Of a DNA stretch of 42,951 bases, positions 1-7,147 are shown piece after piece. Made by a program: the position numbers and the translations under genes. Each line of letters starts with the position of its first letter. Positions within the stretch are counted from its first letter, which is position 1. This DNA is from an uncultured Akkermansia sp. (GTDB taxonomy: Bacteria; Verrucomicrobiota; Verrucomicrobiia; Verrucomicrobiales; Akkermansiaceae). The notes under the pieces were generated by a model. The model did not search any database and was not told the origin of the DNA. It saw only the letters and a list, made by a program, of their open reading frames with translations. The stretch is from positions 1 through 42,951 of the forward strand of contig CANRLM010000009.1 of assembly GCA_947631435.1 (NCBI GenBank), given 5' to 3'.

Positions 1-10
1 CAGCCGGTAT
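1..10. repeat. Left terminal direct repeat, putative att core
   Basis: CAGCCGGTAT at the very left edge is repeated exactly at the right edge (42942-42951). An integrase gene starts within 100 bases, as is usual for attP or attL. A prophage trimmed at its att cores would look like this. The word is short and may extend beyond the window. The alternative is an assembly overlap of a circular genome, though such overlaps are normally longer than 10 bases. Confidence 0.5.
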
Positions 11-51
11 TGAGGTGGGGATGTTTAGGAAGGGTAATTAGTTCTTTTTTG

Positions 52-81
52 TTGAGTTGTGGATGGGGAGGGATGTTTAAT
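52..81 (+). promoter_or_regulatory. Putative integrase promoter
   Basis: TTGAGT at 52-57 and TTTAAT at 76-81 are separated by 18 bases. The predicted transcription start is near 88, which leaves almost no leader before the ATG at 91. No separate ribosome binding site lies at a suitable distance before that ATG. This is a pattern match only, but the same nearly leaderless layout recurs at other first genes in this element. Confidence 0.4.
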
Positions 82-90
82 AAACGTGTT

Positions 91-1254
91 ATGAAGCACG
101 AAATTAGCACGAGTGGTAGCACGAGTAGTTTAGTAAGCAATGTGATTGTTTGCAGGGATGGGAAGAGTCCGTTTTGGATTGGGCAGTGGAGGGATGGGAG
201 GGGGAGGAGGGTGAGGAGGAGTACGAAGGTGCCGGTGAGGGGTGGGGTGTTCAGGGGGGAGAGGTTGACGGCGGGTCAGGCGGAGAGGCGGGCGTTGATG
301 GTGGCGTGGGATATGGCGAGGGAGGTGGAGGAGGAGTGGATGGCGTTTGATAATACGAGTGTGAGGAAGTTGTTTGATTTGATGCTGGCGGGGAAGCTTG
401 GGCGGGTGAGTATGGCGACGTATGAGAATGCGCGGACGGATTATCGGCAGTTTTGCGGGTGGTTGGGGAGGAGGGCGGAGGAGCCTTGTCGGTTGGTGAC
501 GCGGGCGGATGTGAAGGAGTGGGTGGCGGCGAGGCGGCGGGAGGTGAGGGCGAAGACGGTTCTTAAGGCTCTGGGGGCGGTTCGTGCGGCGTTTACCTGG
601 GCGGTGGATGCGGAGGTGGTGGTGAAGAATCCTTGCGAGGGGGTGAAGGTGCCTGCGGATGCGAAGGGGGAGAAGGTGGTGCATGAGGCGTTTACGGCTG
701 ATGAGGTGAAGTTACTCATTGAGAAATTGCCGGAGGAGTGGGGGAGTGCGGTGAGGTGTTGCATTGGGACGTATGGGCAGAGGTTGGGGGATATTTTGGG
801 TTTGCGCTGGGAGGCGTTTGACTGGGGGGCGAGGGTGGTGCGGCTGGTGACGGGGAAGACGGGGAGGGCGTTGGCTCAGCCGATGCAGGGGTGGTTTTAT
901 GAGTGGGCGAGGGCACGGTATGAGGAGGCGCAGGAGGCGGGTGGGGAGGGGGCGGTGTGGGTGCATCCGCGGTTGAGGCGGCACAGCAATCCGAGCTACG
1001 AGTTTACTCAGTTGGTGCGGATGCATGGGATCGGGCTTGTGGGGGAGAAGGCGGGTGGGAGGAGGAGGGTGTGGCACAGTAAGACGTTTCACAGCTTGCG
1101 GGCGACGGTGGCGACGTTGTTGCAGGCGAGTGGGGTATCGCAGGGGATGGCGATGGAGTTGGTGGGGCACGAGAGTGCGGCGGTGCATGCGGCGTATATC
1201 AGACCGACGGGAGAGCAGTTGCGGGAGGCGGCGGGGAGGCTGCCGGAGTTTTGA
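91..1254 (+). CDS. int: Tyrosine recombinase (phage integrase)
   Basis: Site-specific recombinase expected to integrate and excise the phage at its attachment site. The N-terminal part (about residues 15-60) resembles an arm-binding domain, followed by a SAM-like core-binding domain (about 90-175). The catalytic domain shows the full tyrosine recombinase set, numbered from the ATG at 91: R231 (in GQRLGD), K256, H334 and R337 (HSLR), H360 (VGHES) and the nucleophile Y369. The frame is open from TTG at 10, with an ATG also at 73. The start at 91 is preferred because a plausible promoter would start transcription next to it. The coding strand is extremely G-rich. The gene lies beside the left terminal repeat, as integrases usually lie beside attP. 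The following gene converges on it. Confidence 0.93.
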   Translation: MKHEISTSGSTSSLVSNVIVCRDGKSPFWIGQWRDGRGRRVRRSTKVPVRGGVFRGERLTAGQAERRALMVAWDMAREVEEEWMAFDNTSVRKLFDLMLAGKLGRVSMATYENARTDYRQFCGWLGRRAEEPCRLVTRADVKEWVAARRREVRAKTVLKALGAVRAAFTWAVDAEVVVKNPCEGVKVPADAKGEKVVHEAFTADEVKLLIEKLPEEWGSAVRCCIGTYGQRLGDILGLRWEAFDWGARVVRLVTGKTGRALAQPMQGWFYEWARARYEEAQEAGGEGAVWVHPRLRRHSNPSYEFTQLVRMHGIGLVGEKAGGRRRVWHSKTFHSLRATVATLLQASGVSQGMAMELVGHESAAVHAAYIRPTGEQLREAAGRLPEF

Positions 1255-1257
1255 GGT

Positions 1258-1288
1258 AAAAAAAGACGCGGGGAGTTTAGTCCCCGCG
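1258..1288 (-). terminator. Rho-independent terminator for the minus-strand RHH gene
   Basis: CGCGGGGA (1267-1274), a 6-base loop and TCCCCGCG (1281-1288) form a perfect 8-bp stem. Read on the minus strand it is followed by a run of seven T. It lies just past the stop of the minus-strand gene at 1316 and directly after the integrase stop, so it separates the two convergent genes. Confidence 0.8.
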
Positions 1289-1315
1289 CCCCACACTAAT
1301 CATACAATCGGAGAG

Positions 1316-1852
1316 TTACATGGCTTCGATGAGTCGGCGTATTTTTTCGGCGCGCGAGATGCCGAGTTTTTTGCATTCGGCGTCGAGTTTGTCTACGTGT
1401 TCTTTTTTGAGGTATGCCTGGATTTTTATGGTCTCTACCGGTTTGGGTTTCGGCGTTGCGTAATCGTCGTGGAGGGTGATATAGTAGCCTGTGGCGGAGA
1501 GGAGGAGGGCGAGGGCGAGGTATTTCTCGCCGTTTTCGCGGTACTTCTCTGCGTCGAGGGGCATACCGGGGCGCAAGCCGGTTTCGTCTTCTTTGCCGTA
1601 GGGTGTTTCTCCTGCTTCGGCGTGTTCCACGCTGGCGTAGTAGGCGCCTTTTTTTTCGATGAGAAGCATGAATTGGAGGTCTTTTTCCGTCATGCCAATG
1701 GAGAAGATGCGCGACATGAGTGGGCAACCTTTGTCGTGGCGGTCCATCCACATGTCCACGTCTTCCATCAACGCTTTTGCTTTTTGCTCATACCACTCCA
1801 TGTTAATGGGGGCGGTGGGGGAGCCTTTGAGGTATTTTTCAGGTGTTTTCAT
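1316..1852 (-). CDS. Regulator with C-terminal ribbon-helix-helix domain
   Basis: 178 residues. The last 40 residues (ETIKIQAYLKKEHVDKLDAE, then KKLGISRAEKIRRLIEAM) have the strand-helix-turn-helix pattern of the MetJ/Arc/CopG (RHH) DNA-binding fold. The first 135 residues match no family I can name and may be an effector or oligomerisation domain. It is transcribed alone on the minus strand from a promoter carrying a 13-bp inverted repeat, which suggests autoregulation. That promoter also contains TTGGAGTC, identical to the core of the four late-promoter motifs of this element, so this protein is a candidate late regulator (inference). There is no obvious ribosome binding site. A strong terminator follows. 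The RHH assignment is fairly sure; the regulatory target is not. Confidence 0.75.
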   Translation of the reverse strand: MKTPEKYLKGSPTAPINMEWYEQKAKALMEDVDMWMDRHDKGCPLMSRIFSIGMTEKDLQFMLLIEKKGAYYASVEHAEAGETPYGKEDETGLRPGMPLDAEKYRENGEKYLALALLLSATGYYITLHDDYATPKPKPVETIKIQAYLKKEHVDKLDAECKKLGISRAEKIRRLIEAM

Positions 1853-1857
1853 ATTTT

Positions 1858-1910
1858 GGAGTCATGTTTGACTCCGTCAGTTTATCACGGATTCACGCGG
1901 AGTCAAACAT
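1858..1910 (-). promoter_or_regulatory. Promoter with inverted-repeat operator for the RHH regulator
   Basis: ATGTTTGACTCCG (1864-1876) and CGGAGTCAAACAT (1898-1910) form a perfect 13-bp inverted repeat. An extra GGAGTCA at 1858-1864 makes a second, shorter palindrome with the first arm. On the minus strand a -35-like TTGACT (1901-1906), a 16-base spacer and a -10-like TAAACT (1879-1884) fall inside the repeat, so a protein bound there would block or modulate transcription. This fits autoregulation by the RHH protein. Confidence 0.65.
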
Positions 1911-1928
1911 TTTTTTTCAAAAAAATTG

Positions 1929-1957
1929 TTGACGGGCATGATGCGTTGAATTATACT
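1929..1957 (+). promoter_or_regulatory. Strong sigma70-type promoter of an orphan RNA
   Basis: TTGACG (1929-1934), exactly 17 bases, then TATACT (1952-1957) on the plus strand. The predicted start is near 1964. No open reading frame with an ATG follows before a rho-independent terminator at 2053-2087, so the promoter appears dedicated to a short noncoding RNA. It is divergent from the RHH promoter. Confidence 0.7.
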
Positions 1958-1963
1958 TGCTTT

Positions 1964-2087
1964 TGTCCGAACAGGATAACAGAAAAATATTTTGTCCTGA
2001 ATCCATCTGACAAAACTTTTCTGGTTTTGAAGCCTCCCACCGGAGGAGGAAGGAGTCGAGCTGAACACTCGGCTCTTTTCTTTTTTT
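1964..2087 (+). ncRNA. Putative phage small RNA 1 (about 124 nt, four stem-loops)
   Basis: A promoter-terminator unit without coding content between the RHH gene and the end of the minus-strand late operon. Four consecutive hairpins can be drawn: CAGGA/TCCTG (1972-1976 with 1995-1999, with further A-T pairs inside), CAAAAC/GTTTTG (2011-2016 with 2024-2029), CCTCC/GGAGG (2033-2037 with 2042-2046), and the terminator stem (2053-2060 with 2068-2075) followed by a T-rich tract. The third hairpin hides a Shine-Dalgarno-like GGAGGAGG. I recognise no known RNA family. A trans-acting regulator or an antisense to the 3' end of the capsid message is possible. The near-perfect promoter and terminator make transcription likely; the role is unknown. 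Confidence 0.6.
2053..2087 (+). terminator. Rho-independent terminator of small RNA 1
   Basis: GAGTCGAG, a 7-base loop and CTCGGCTC form an 8-bp stem with one G-T pair. It is followed directly by TTTTCTTTTTTT on the plus strand. Confidence 0.8.
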
Positions 2088-2091
2088 GGGG

Positions 2092-2115
2092 TAAAGAAAG
2101 CCGCCGCCCGGCGGC
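2092..2115 (-). terminator. Terminator of the minus-strand capsid/tail operon
   Basis: GCCGCC (2100-2105) and GGCGGC (2110-2115) form a GC-rich stem with a GCCC loop. On the minus strand it is followed by TTTCTTTAC. It lies about 45 bases past the capsid stop codon and abuts the oppositely oriented terminator of small RNA 1, making a back-to-back pair. Confidence 0.65.
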
Positions 2116-2158
2116 GAGCGCAGAGCGGCGGTTGTATTATGACAACGCGAGTGGATAA

Positions 2159-3298
2159 TTAGATCTTCGCTTTGTAGCCTTCGTCGCAGAGCATCGTGAT
2201 GCAGCTCTCTTCTCTCTTGCGGCCGGACCCCATCGCGAACGTGGTCCCCAGGTACACGGTCTTCACGCGGTCCTGCGGCTGGCGGATGTGGAACTCTGCA
2301 TCGTCCCACACGCCGAACACGAGGTCCTGCACACACCACGTCGGGCAGGCTCGCACCCATTTCTGGGCTCCGCTGCCGCCGATGTTGACGAGAGGCAGAG
2401 TGTCCGTCACCAGGAACTTGATGCCGAAGAGCGAATCCATCAGCCCGGTCTTGAGCACCTGGTTGCCGAAGAGCAGGTTCTGGAACTTCTCGTTGCGCAG
2501 AATCTCCGCTGCCTGGCGGTGCGTGATGGCGTGGACAATCGTTCCTCTCTTGTTCGCATAGCGGGCTTGCAGCATCTCGTACACGAGGATGAACTTGTCC
2601 ACGGTCCAGCCGGAGGTCTCCGCCGTTCCGTCTGCCACGTAGTTAACGGGAACGACGTTGCTCTTCTTCATGTCGAGGGCGACGGACTCGTCGTACTCGT
2701 CCCACTTGGTCACGAGGCCCGTGCCGTCCACGTAGGGCTGCATGGGCAGCTCAATATGGACGTCCCCGGTCTTTCCGGAATAAGCATCCCCGAAATATCC
2801 GGACGAGGTGCCCATCTTCATGGGGCTGCCGTCCTCTGCTTCTGTGTCGTAAGTGTTGTACTTGCGGACAATCACTTCGCCCTCCGTCGGAGACCCCTTC
2901 TTGGTGTCCACGATAGTGCCCATCAGGTTGAAATCCTTGGCGCGTTCAAGAGCCGGGCGCAGCTCGTTCACCACGTTGGTCGTGGTCAGCGGGAAGTTGC
3001 GCATGAAGTTGGTCTTCTCCGGCAGGAACTTATGCCATCTCTCGTACATGAGCGGTTTGATGCCGCGCACGTTGTAGGTCATTTCCTCCGCCTGGATGAC
3101 TTCGTCGAAGTCGGTTCGTCCGACAAGCTCGGTGTTGGAGCCGAAAGTCAGCTTGTGGTAATCTCCAGAGCAGTCCGGGAGGATGGTTGCATAGCCTGCG
3201 AGGTCGCTCACTTCCTTTTGGAGCATGCGGTTGAGCATGTCGGTGCGCGACGCTTCGAACAGGATGGTCGTTGGTTGGTCAATAGTGAATGCACTCAT
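2159..3298 (-). CDS. Major capsid protein
   Basis: 379 residues, beginning MSAFTIDQPTTILFEASRTD. It forms the icosahedral head shell. The N-terminal part, the internal 'ITHRQAAEILRNEKF' and 'GLMDSLFGIKFLVTDTLPLV' segments, and the C-terminal 'VWDDAEFHIRQPQ' are typical of HK97-fold capsid proteins of T7-like and roseophage-type podoviruses (Phage_capsid_2 type). The frame is open upstream to 3466, but the start at 3298 fits the capsid N-terminus and lies 35 bases after the late motif. It has no Shine-Dalgarno and is the last gene of the minus-strand block, with its own late promoter. That is sensible for the most abundant virion protein. Unusually, it lies 14 kb from the scaffold and portal genes and on the other strand. 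Confidence 0.85.
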   Translation of the reverse strand: MSAFTIDQPTTILFEASRTDMLNRMLQKEVSDLAGYATILPDCSGDYHKLTFGSNTELVGRTDFDEVIQAEEMTYNVRGIKPLMYERWHKFLPEKTNFMRNFPLTTTNVVNELRPALERAKDFNLMGTIVDTKKGSPTEGEVIVRKYNTYDTEAEDGSPMKMGTSSGYFGDAYSGKTGDVHIELPMQPYVDGTGLVTKWDEYDESVALDMKKSNVVPVNYVADGTAETSGWTVDKFILVYEMLQARYANKRGTIVHAITHRQAAEILRNEKFQNLLFGNQVLKTGLMDSLFGIKFLVTDTLPLVNIGGSGAQKWVRACPTWCVQDLVFGVWDDAEFHIRQPQDRVKTVYLGTTFAMGSGRKREESCITMLCDEGYKAKI

Positions 3299-3307
3299 AG
3301 CATCGTC

Positions 3308-3353
3308 ACTATCGCACAGGAAGAAGGAGGAGTAAGACTCCAACGGTGAAATG
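3308..3353 (-). promoter_or_regulatory. Late promoter copy 1 (capsid)
   Basis: On the minus strand CACCGTTGGAGTCTT (3348-3334) is followed 17 bases later by TG-C-GATAGT, an extended -10 shape (hexamer 3313-3308). The capsid ATG is at 3298, so the message would be nearly leaderless. The 5' part of the motif differs from the other three copies (TTTCACC rather than TTACACC). A GTTACACCG followed by CTTGG reads the opposite way at 3353-3366 inside the end of the next gene. Confidence 0.6.
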
Positions 3354-3716
3354 TTACACCGCTTGGGGGGTAGAATTGAGTTTTCGCACGAGGCGCGCCC
3401 ACTTGGCGAGGTCGTGCTTCTGAAAATCTCTGGAGCCTCGCTTGAAGCCTCGCGTCCATATGACATGGGTCAGCCCGCAATTAGCGACGGACTCCTCTGC
3501 TATCTGCGCCAGCTTCAGCGGGTCGCCGCCGCAGAAAAGAATGGTTGCGGTGTGGGCATGGTCGCCATCCACGGGGTCCCAGCGCGCCCATATACAGATG
3601 ACATCGCGGCGCAGGATAGCTTCCCCGCCGTTGCGTATGGCGGCGGAAACATGCTGTTCCGGCAGCCAGTCTTCGCGGGCGTCCATCGCGGCGAGAGCCT
3701 GTTCCAGCGCGTCCAT
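3354..3716 (-). CDS. Hypothetical protein in tail operon
   Basis: 120 residues starting MDALEQALAAMDAREDWLPE. I do not recognise it. It is soluble, with no membrane segment, and contains a central 'VICIWARWDPVDGDHA' and a 'LILFCGG'-type hydrophobic core ('TILFCGGDPLK'). Its size, charge and position after the nozzle gene resemble small acetyltransferase-like or internal virion A-type proteins found after tail tube genes in T7-like phages. That is weak. Its ATG overlaps the nozzle stop (ATGA), so translation is probably coupled. The last codons overlap the region just upstream of the capsid late promoter. Confidence 0.7.
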   Translation of the reverse strand: MDALEQALAAMDAREDWLPEQHVSAAIRNGGEAILRRDVICIWARWDPVDGDHAHTATILFCGGDPLKLAQIAEESVANCGLTHVIWTRGFKRGSRDFQKHDLAKWARLVRKLNSTPQAV

Positions 3717-6175
3717 CAGCCTTGCAGGGCAAGAATATGGCAGCCTTCGCGCCCGGTGAAGCGCAGGCTGACGGCGTTCTCAAACGTCCAGGTATTTTCC
3801 GGCAATAGCTGGTTCCACCCCGCTTCCAGCACCAGAGCCTCCTTCGCTATCTGCGTGTACTCGGCCCCCTCCACAGCTATTTCCAAATATTTACGCGTGC
3901 ATTCCTCGCCGAGCTTCACCATTATAGGTCTCTTAGGTTGCAGTTTCACGAGTTCTTCCAGCGGGTTGTTCAGAGCGTTGGTCACCAGCTCGCTGATATA
4001 GGCCCGGAACGAGTCGTCCACATACTCGCTATCTTCGTCCACCACTTCGATGCGCTCCTTCCCGCTTCTCTCCACCACCAAAAAGAGGCGGTCAGAGCGT
4101 TCGCCGTCAGGCATCGCGCAGACGGACTTCACCTTGCCGTCCGTGGTCCAGCGGTGCCAGGCGTTCACCTCCTGAAAATTATTGTACGTGCAGAGGGCAA
4201 TCTGCCCGTCCGCCAGCGCATACACCGCCACCGTGTCAGGCTTGCGCAGGAGCGTCGCTTGCACCGCCCCGCCGTGGTCCCGCAGCACGTGCGGTGCCAG
4301 CACGGTCAAATCCTTCGCCCGGTAGCCGTCGATGTCGAATGAATAGCCCCACTCGTACACCCTCCCGCTGCCTCGTTCCACAAAAAGCACCTTCTCCGCC
4401 GCCTGCACCACCACTTCCCCGTCCATGCTCCCCGTCATGCTGTGGCGGGTGATGGGGCTGGTACTCGGCGTCATCGCGGCGTTGTAGCTGCCCACCGTCC
4501 ATTCCGCCTCTGCCGTGCCGACGATGAGCTGGTTTCGCGACTCTTTCATCCAACAGATAGGATTCTGCGAAGAAGAGTAAAACGTCCGCACGATAGAGCT
4601 GTCGTCGCTGTCCCCCGTCGCAAAGTTGTTGATGTCGTCCGTCCGGCTCATCCACACCGTCTGCGGCTGGTCATGAGTCCCTGCAAAGCACAGCCGCTGC
4701 TGACACACCGCCGCCACCACGGGGTAGCCGTACCTCTGGCTCCAGGCCATCCAGCTCCAGTTGTCGGATCGTCGGCGACCCTCCCAGTCCACCTGCACCT
4801 TGTTGGCGTAATCGTAGATATCCTCCCCCGTGTCCTCGTCCAGCCCTTTGTATCGCAGTCGCATGTCATGCCGGTAGCCAGGCACGATGAGTCGGTTCCC
4901 GCAAATCTCCGGCGGGAAGCCGCTGCGCAACTCATTGCTGCGGTACTTAGAGCGGGTGATGAAGAGCCTCAGGTAGCACTCCTCATCACTCTCATCTCCC
5001 GTCAACTGTTCATTGCTGCCTTCGCCGAGCCGTGAAAACGAGATGCCGCACGTCTCCCACTCGCCCGCCAGGTCGCTGCTCTCGTAGTTCTTCCTCACTT
5101 CGTAACTGCCGTACCACAGCCCGGAACAGTAGAAATTCCACGTCCCTCGGCATGGCAGTGCATCGCCGATCGCTATCCCGCGGATGAAATGCCCAGGGTA
5201 GTCCGCAAAAGAATTCGCCCCCTCCACCACGTCCCACGCCGTAAACTCCTTCACGCAGGTGTAGTATTCCCAGTACCCGGACTTCATGGCAAACTTTTTC
5301 CCTTTGTCGATATTGCCGTTGGTGACGTCGTGCACGCTTGTTACTTCCGGTACTCCCGAGAAAGATTCCACGGCGTAGGCTTTCCCGAAGTTATCCGGAT
5401 AGTCTTCGGGGTCCTCCAGCCCCTCCACGTAGACGTCGTGCCAGTCCTGCGTGCAGACCCAGTACGAGAGCGTCGTCTCCGAAAGTATAGCCACCTTGTC
5501 CCCGGGGTTGCAGGCCACCACCTGCTTCACGACCCTCACGTCTTTGAGTATTTCATCCGCTCCGGCTCGCGCCTCCTCCTGCTCCGTCCAAAAACTCACG
5601 CGAATCTCATCCCCTTCCTGAAAAACCTCTGTCTCCCCTTCGTCTTCTTCCCCGTCTTCGTCGAACTCCACGAGGTAGCCGTGCAGCCCTTTTGTCACGG
5701 AGACGAAGCTGTCTCTCTTCTCGTTTTCGTGCCGCCACGCGTGCTCCTTGATTTCGTACTCGTGGTAACTCCAGCGCATCTCGTCGTCCACCTCCAGCGC
5801 CATCGGCGGGTTATCCGCCGTCGTGAATAGCATGAGGGCGTTGATTTGCAAATACCTCACGGCTGACGGCTGAAATGTCGTTGTGAATCGTGCCTTCTCA
5901 CTCCCGTCCATCCCAAGTATCCTTATCAGATAAGGCTCTACCACCACGAGAAAGCGGTTGCCCTCCCCGCTGTACGAGTAAATGAAAGGCAGAAGGAGCG
6001 AGCCGTCGGCACAGTCCGCAAACTTTCGCATCCCTCTCCGTCGCTTCACCCCGCCCATTTGACTCAGCTCCCAGTTTTCCAACTTCTGGCAGCCGCGCAT
6101 GTAAGCGTCAAGGTCCGCCCTCGCGGCTAGCTCTGCGCTCAATTCTCCTCCGTTGAAACAGGTCCGTGTTTGCAT
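3716..6175 (-). CDS. Tail nozzle protein (T7 gp12-like tail tube B)
   Basis: 819 residues. Forms the distal tail tube/nozzle of a podovirus tail. The N-terminus (TRTCFNGGELSAELAARADL, then YMRGCQKLENW and GGVKRRRGMRKF) is the hallmark of this family: 'NGGE(L)S..L..R.DL..Y..GC..L.NF....GG..RRPGT.F'. The length is typical (about 750-850). Later parts contain 'LCFAGTHDQPQTVWMSRTDD' and an internal SP-type beta-rich region, also usual in these proteins. It is in the middle of the minus-strand late operon, three bases after the upstream gene and overlapping the downstream one. The tail adaptor (gp11-like) partner is far away at 28571. Confidence 0.87.
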   Translation of the reverse strand: MQTRTCFNGGELSAELAARADLDAYMRGCQKLENWELSQMGGVKRRRGMRKFADCADGSLLLPFIYSYSGEGNRFLVVVEPYLIRILGMDGSEKARFTTTFQPSAVRYLQINALMLFTTADNPPMALEVDDEMRWSYHEYEIKEHAWRHENEKRDSFVSVTKGLHGYLVEFDEDGEEDEGETEVFQEGDEIRVSFWTEQEEARAGADEILKDVRVVKQVVACNPGDKVAILSETTLSYWVCTQDWHDVYVEGLEDPEDYPDNFGKAYAVESFSGVPEVTSVHDVTNGNIDKGKKFAMKSGYWEYYTCVKEFTAWDVVEGANSFADYPGHFIRGIAIGDALPCRGTWNFYCSGLWYGSYEVRKNYESSDLAGEWETCGISFSRLGEGSNEQLTGDESDEECYLRLFITRSKYRSNELRSGFPPEICGNRLIVPGYRHDMRLRYKGLDEDTGEDIYDYANKVQVDWEGRRRSDNWSWMAWSQRYGYPVVAAVCQQRLCFAGTHDQPQTVWMSRTDDINNFATGDSDDSSIVRTFYSSSQNPICWMKESRNQLIVGTAEAEWTVGSYNAAMTPSTSPITRHSMTGSMDGEVVVQAAEKVLFVERGSGRVYEWGYSFDIDGYRAKDLTVLAPHVLRDHGGAVQATLLRKPDTVAVYALADGQIALCTYNNFQEVNAWHRWTTDGKVKSVCAMPDGERSDRLFLVVERSGKERIEVVDEDSEYVDDSFRAYISELVTNALNNPLEELVKLQPKRPIMVKLGEECTRKYLEIAVEGAEYTQIAKEALVLEAGWNQLLPENTWTFENAVSLRFTGREGCHILALQG

Positions 6176-6178
6176 ATC

Positions 6179-7147
6179 TCAGATTTGTTTGATGAGGACG
6201 CCCAGCACCGTGAGACTCCATTCTTTCGTAAACTCGGGGAAGCGGATGAAAGCGGTCGGCTCCGTGTTGTTCCAGCCCTGTATCCATAACTTGATCTGCG
6301 TGTCACCCGGCGTCCACACCATGTTGTATCTCGGCTTCTCGTAGGGAAATTGACCGGGCCCGCCTAGCTGGTGGTCCCAATACTGCTCCCACGGAATCCA
6401 GTGGATAGATTCCCAGCGACCTTTGCCGTGCTCCTCCGCCCAGCCCCAGAAGATTTCTGTGTTGGACGGCAGCCCGATTACCTGCATCTTGGAGCCCGCG
6501 TTTACTTTCTTCTCCCCTTTATAGAACCTGCTGAAAAACTTGGTATCGTCGATAAATGGCAGGTCGTAAACGGCGGAGGCTTCCCCGTTCTGCTGAGTCA
6601 CGGATAACCAGGGCGTGTCGTACTGCCCCACAGTCGCCTGGAGCTTTATCTTTGTGCCTGGCGTCAATGCGACGACTTCAGGCATCTGTTTCCCGATAAA
6701 ATTGATAAATCCGGTGTTGACGTCGAAGGTGAAATCTTCCCCCTCTTTGTAGGTCTTGCCGTCGATAATGAGGCTGAAAAGTTTCGGCTGCCCGTAGACG
6801 GGGTTCTTGTACGCAGTCATCTCATTCTCCGACACGGTGTAGCCTTTCCTCCTCATACCCGGCGCCCACCAGTTGTGGCTTTTGTAATAGTCTGAATACG
6901 GGCAGAAGGCTATATCCTCGTACGAGATGATTTCTTTCTGCTGGGCGTTGTGGTAGAGCGCGTGCATCCAGTAATTCAATGGCCCGTCTATATCGCTCAG
7001 CGCTATATCCACCAGCAACTGCGTCGCTACTCCCGTGTCTATCGGGTAAAGTTTTTCCCCGTTCATATAGATGCCAAGCACCGGTCGCCCGCGCATCCAC
7101 GCCGCCGTCACGATTCCCTTGGCATGTCCTTTGTAGCTGATTTCCAT
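6179..7147 (-). CDS. Putative tail protein
   Basis: 322 residues starting MEISYKGHAKGIVTAAWMRG. No family is recognised. It is rich in aromatic residues and beta-type patterns, with no membrane segment or signal peptide. Segments such as 'LIIDGKTYKEGEDFTFDVNT' resemble jelly-roll or appendage domains of virion proteins. The start codon overlaps the stop of the upstream fibre gene by one base (ATTA arrangement), and three bases separate it from the nozzle gene. It is therefore certainly co-translated with tail genes. A fibre-attachment or tail-tip protein is the likely role (inference from context). Confidence 0.75.
   Translation of the reverse strand: MEISYKGHAKGIVTAAWMRGRPVLGIYMNGEKLYPIDTGVATQLLVDIALSDIDGPLNYWMHALYHNAQQKEIISYEDIAFCPYSDYYKSHNWWAPGMRRKGYTVSENEMTAYKNPVYGQPKLFSLIIDGKTYKEGEDFTFDVNTGFINFIGKQMPEVVALTPGTKIKLQATVGQYDTPWLSVTQQNGEASAVYDLPFIDDTKFFSRFYKGEKKVNAGSKMQVIGLPSNTEIFWGWAEEHGKGRWESIHWIPWEQYWDHQLGGPGQFPYEKPRYNMVWTPGDTQIKLWIQGWNNTEPTAFIRFPEFTKEWSLTVLGVLIKQI

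Noticed and set aside
1025..2158. A 377-codon plus-strand frame across the integrase end and the RHH gene
   Set aside because: It runs through two terminators and two promoters and opposite to a well-supported RHH gene; the product has no domain.
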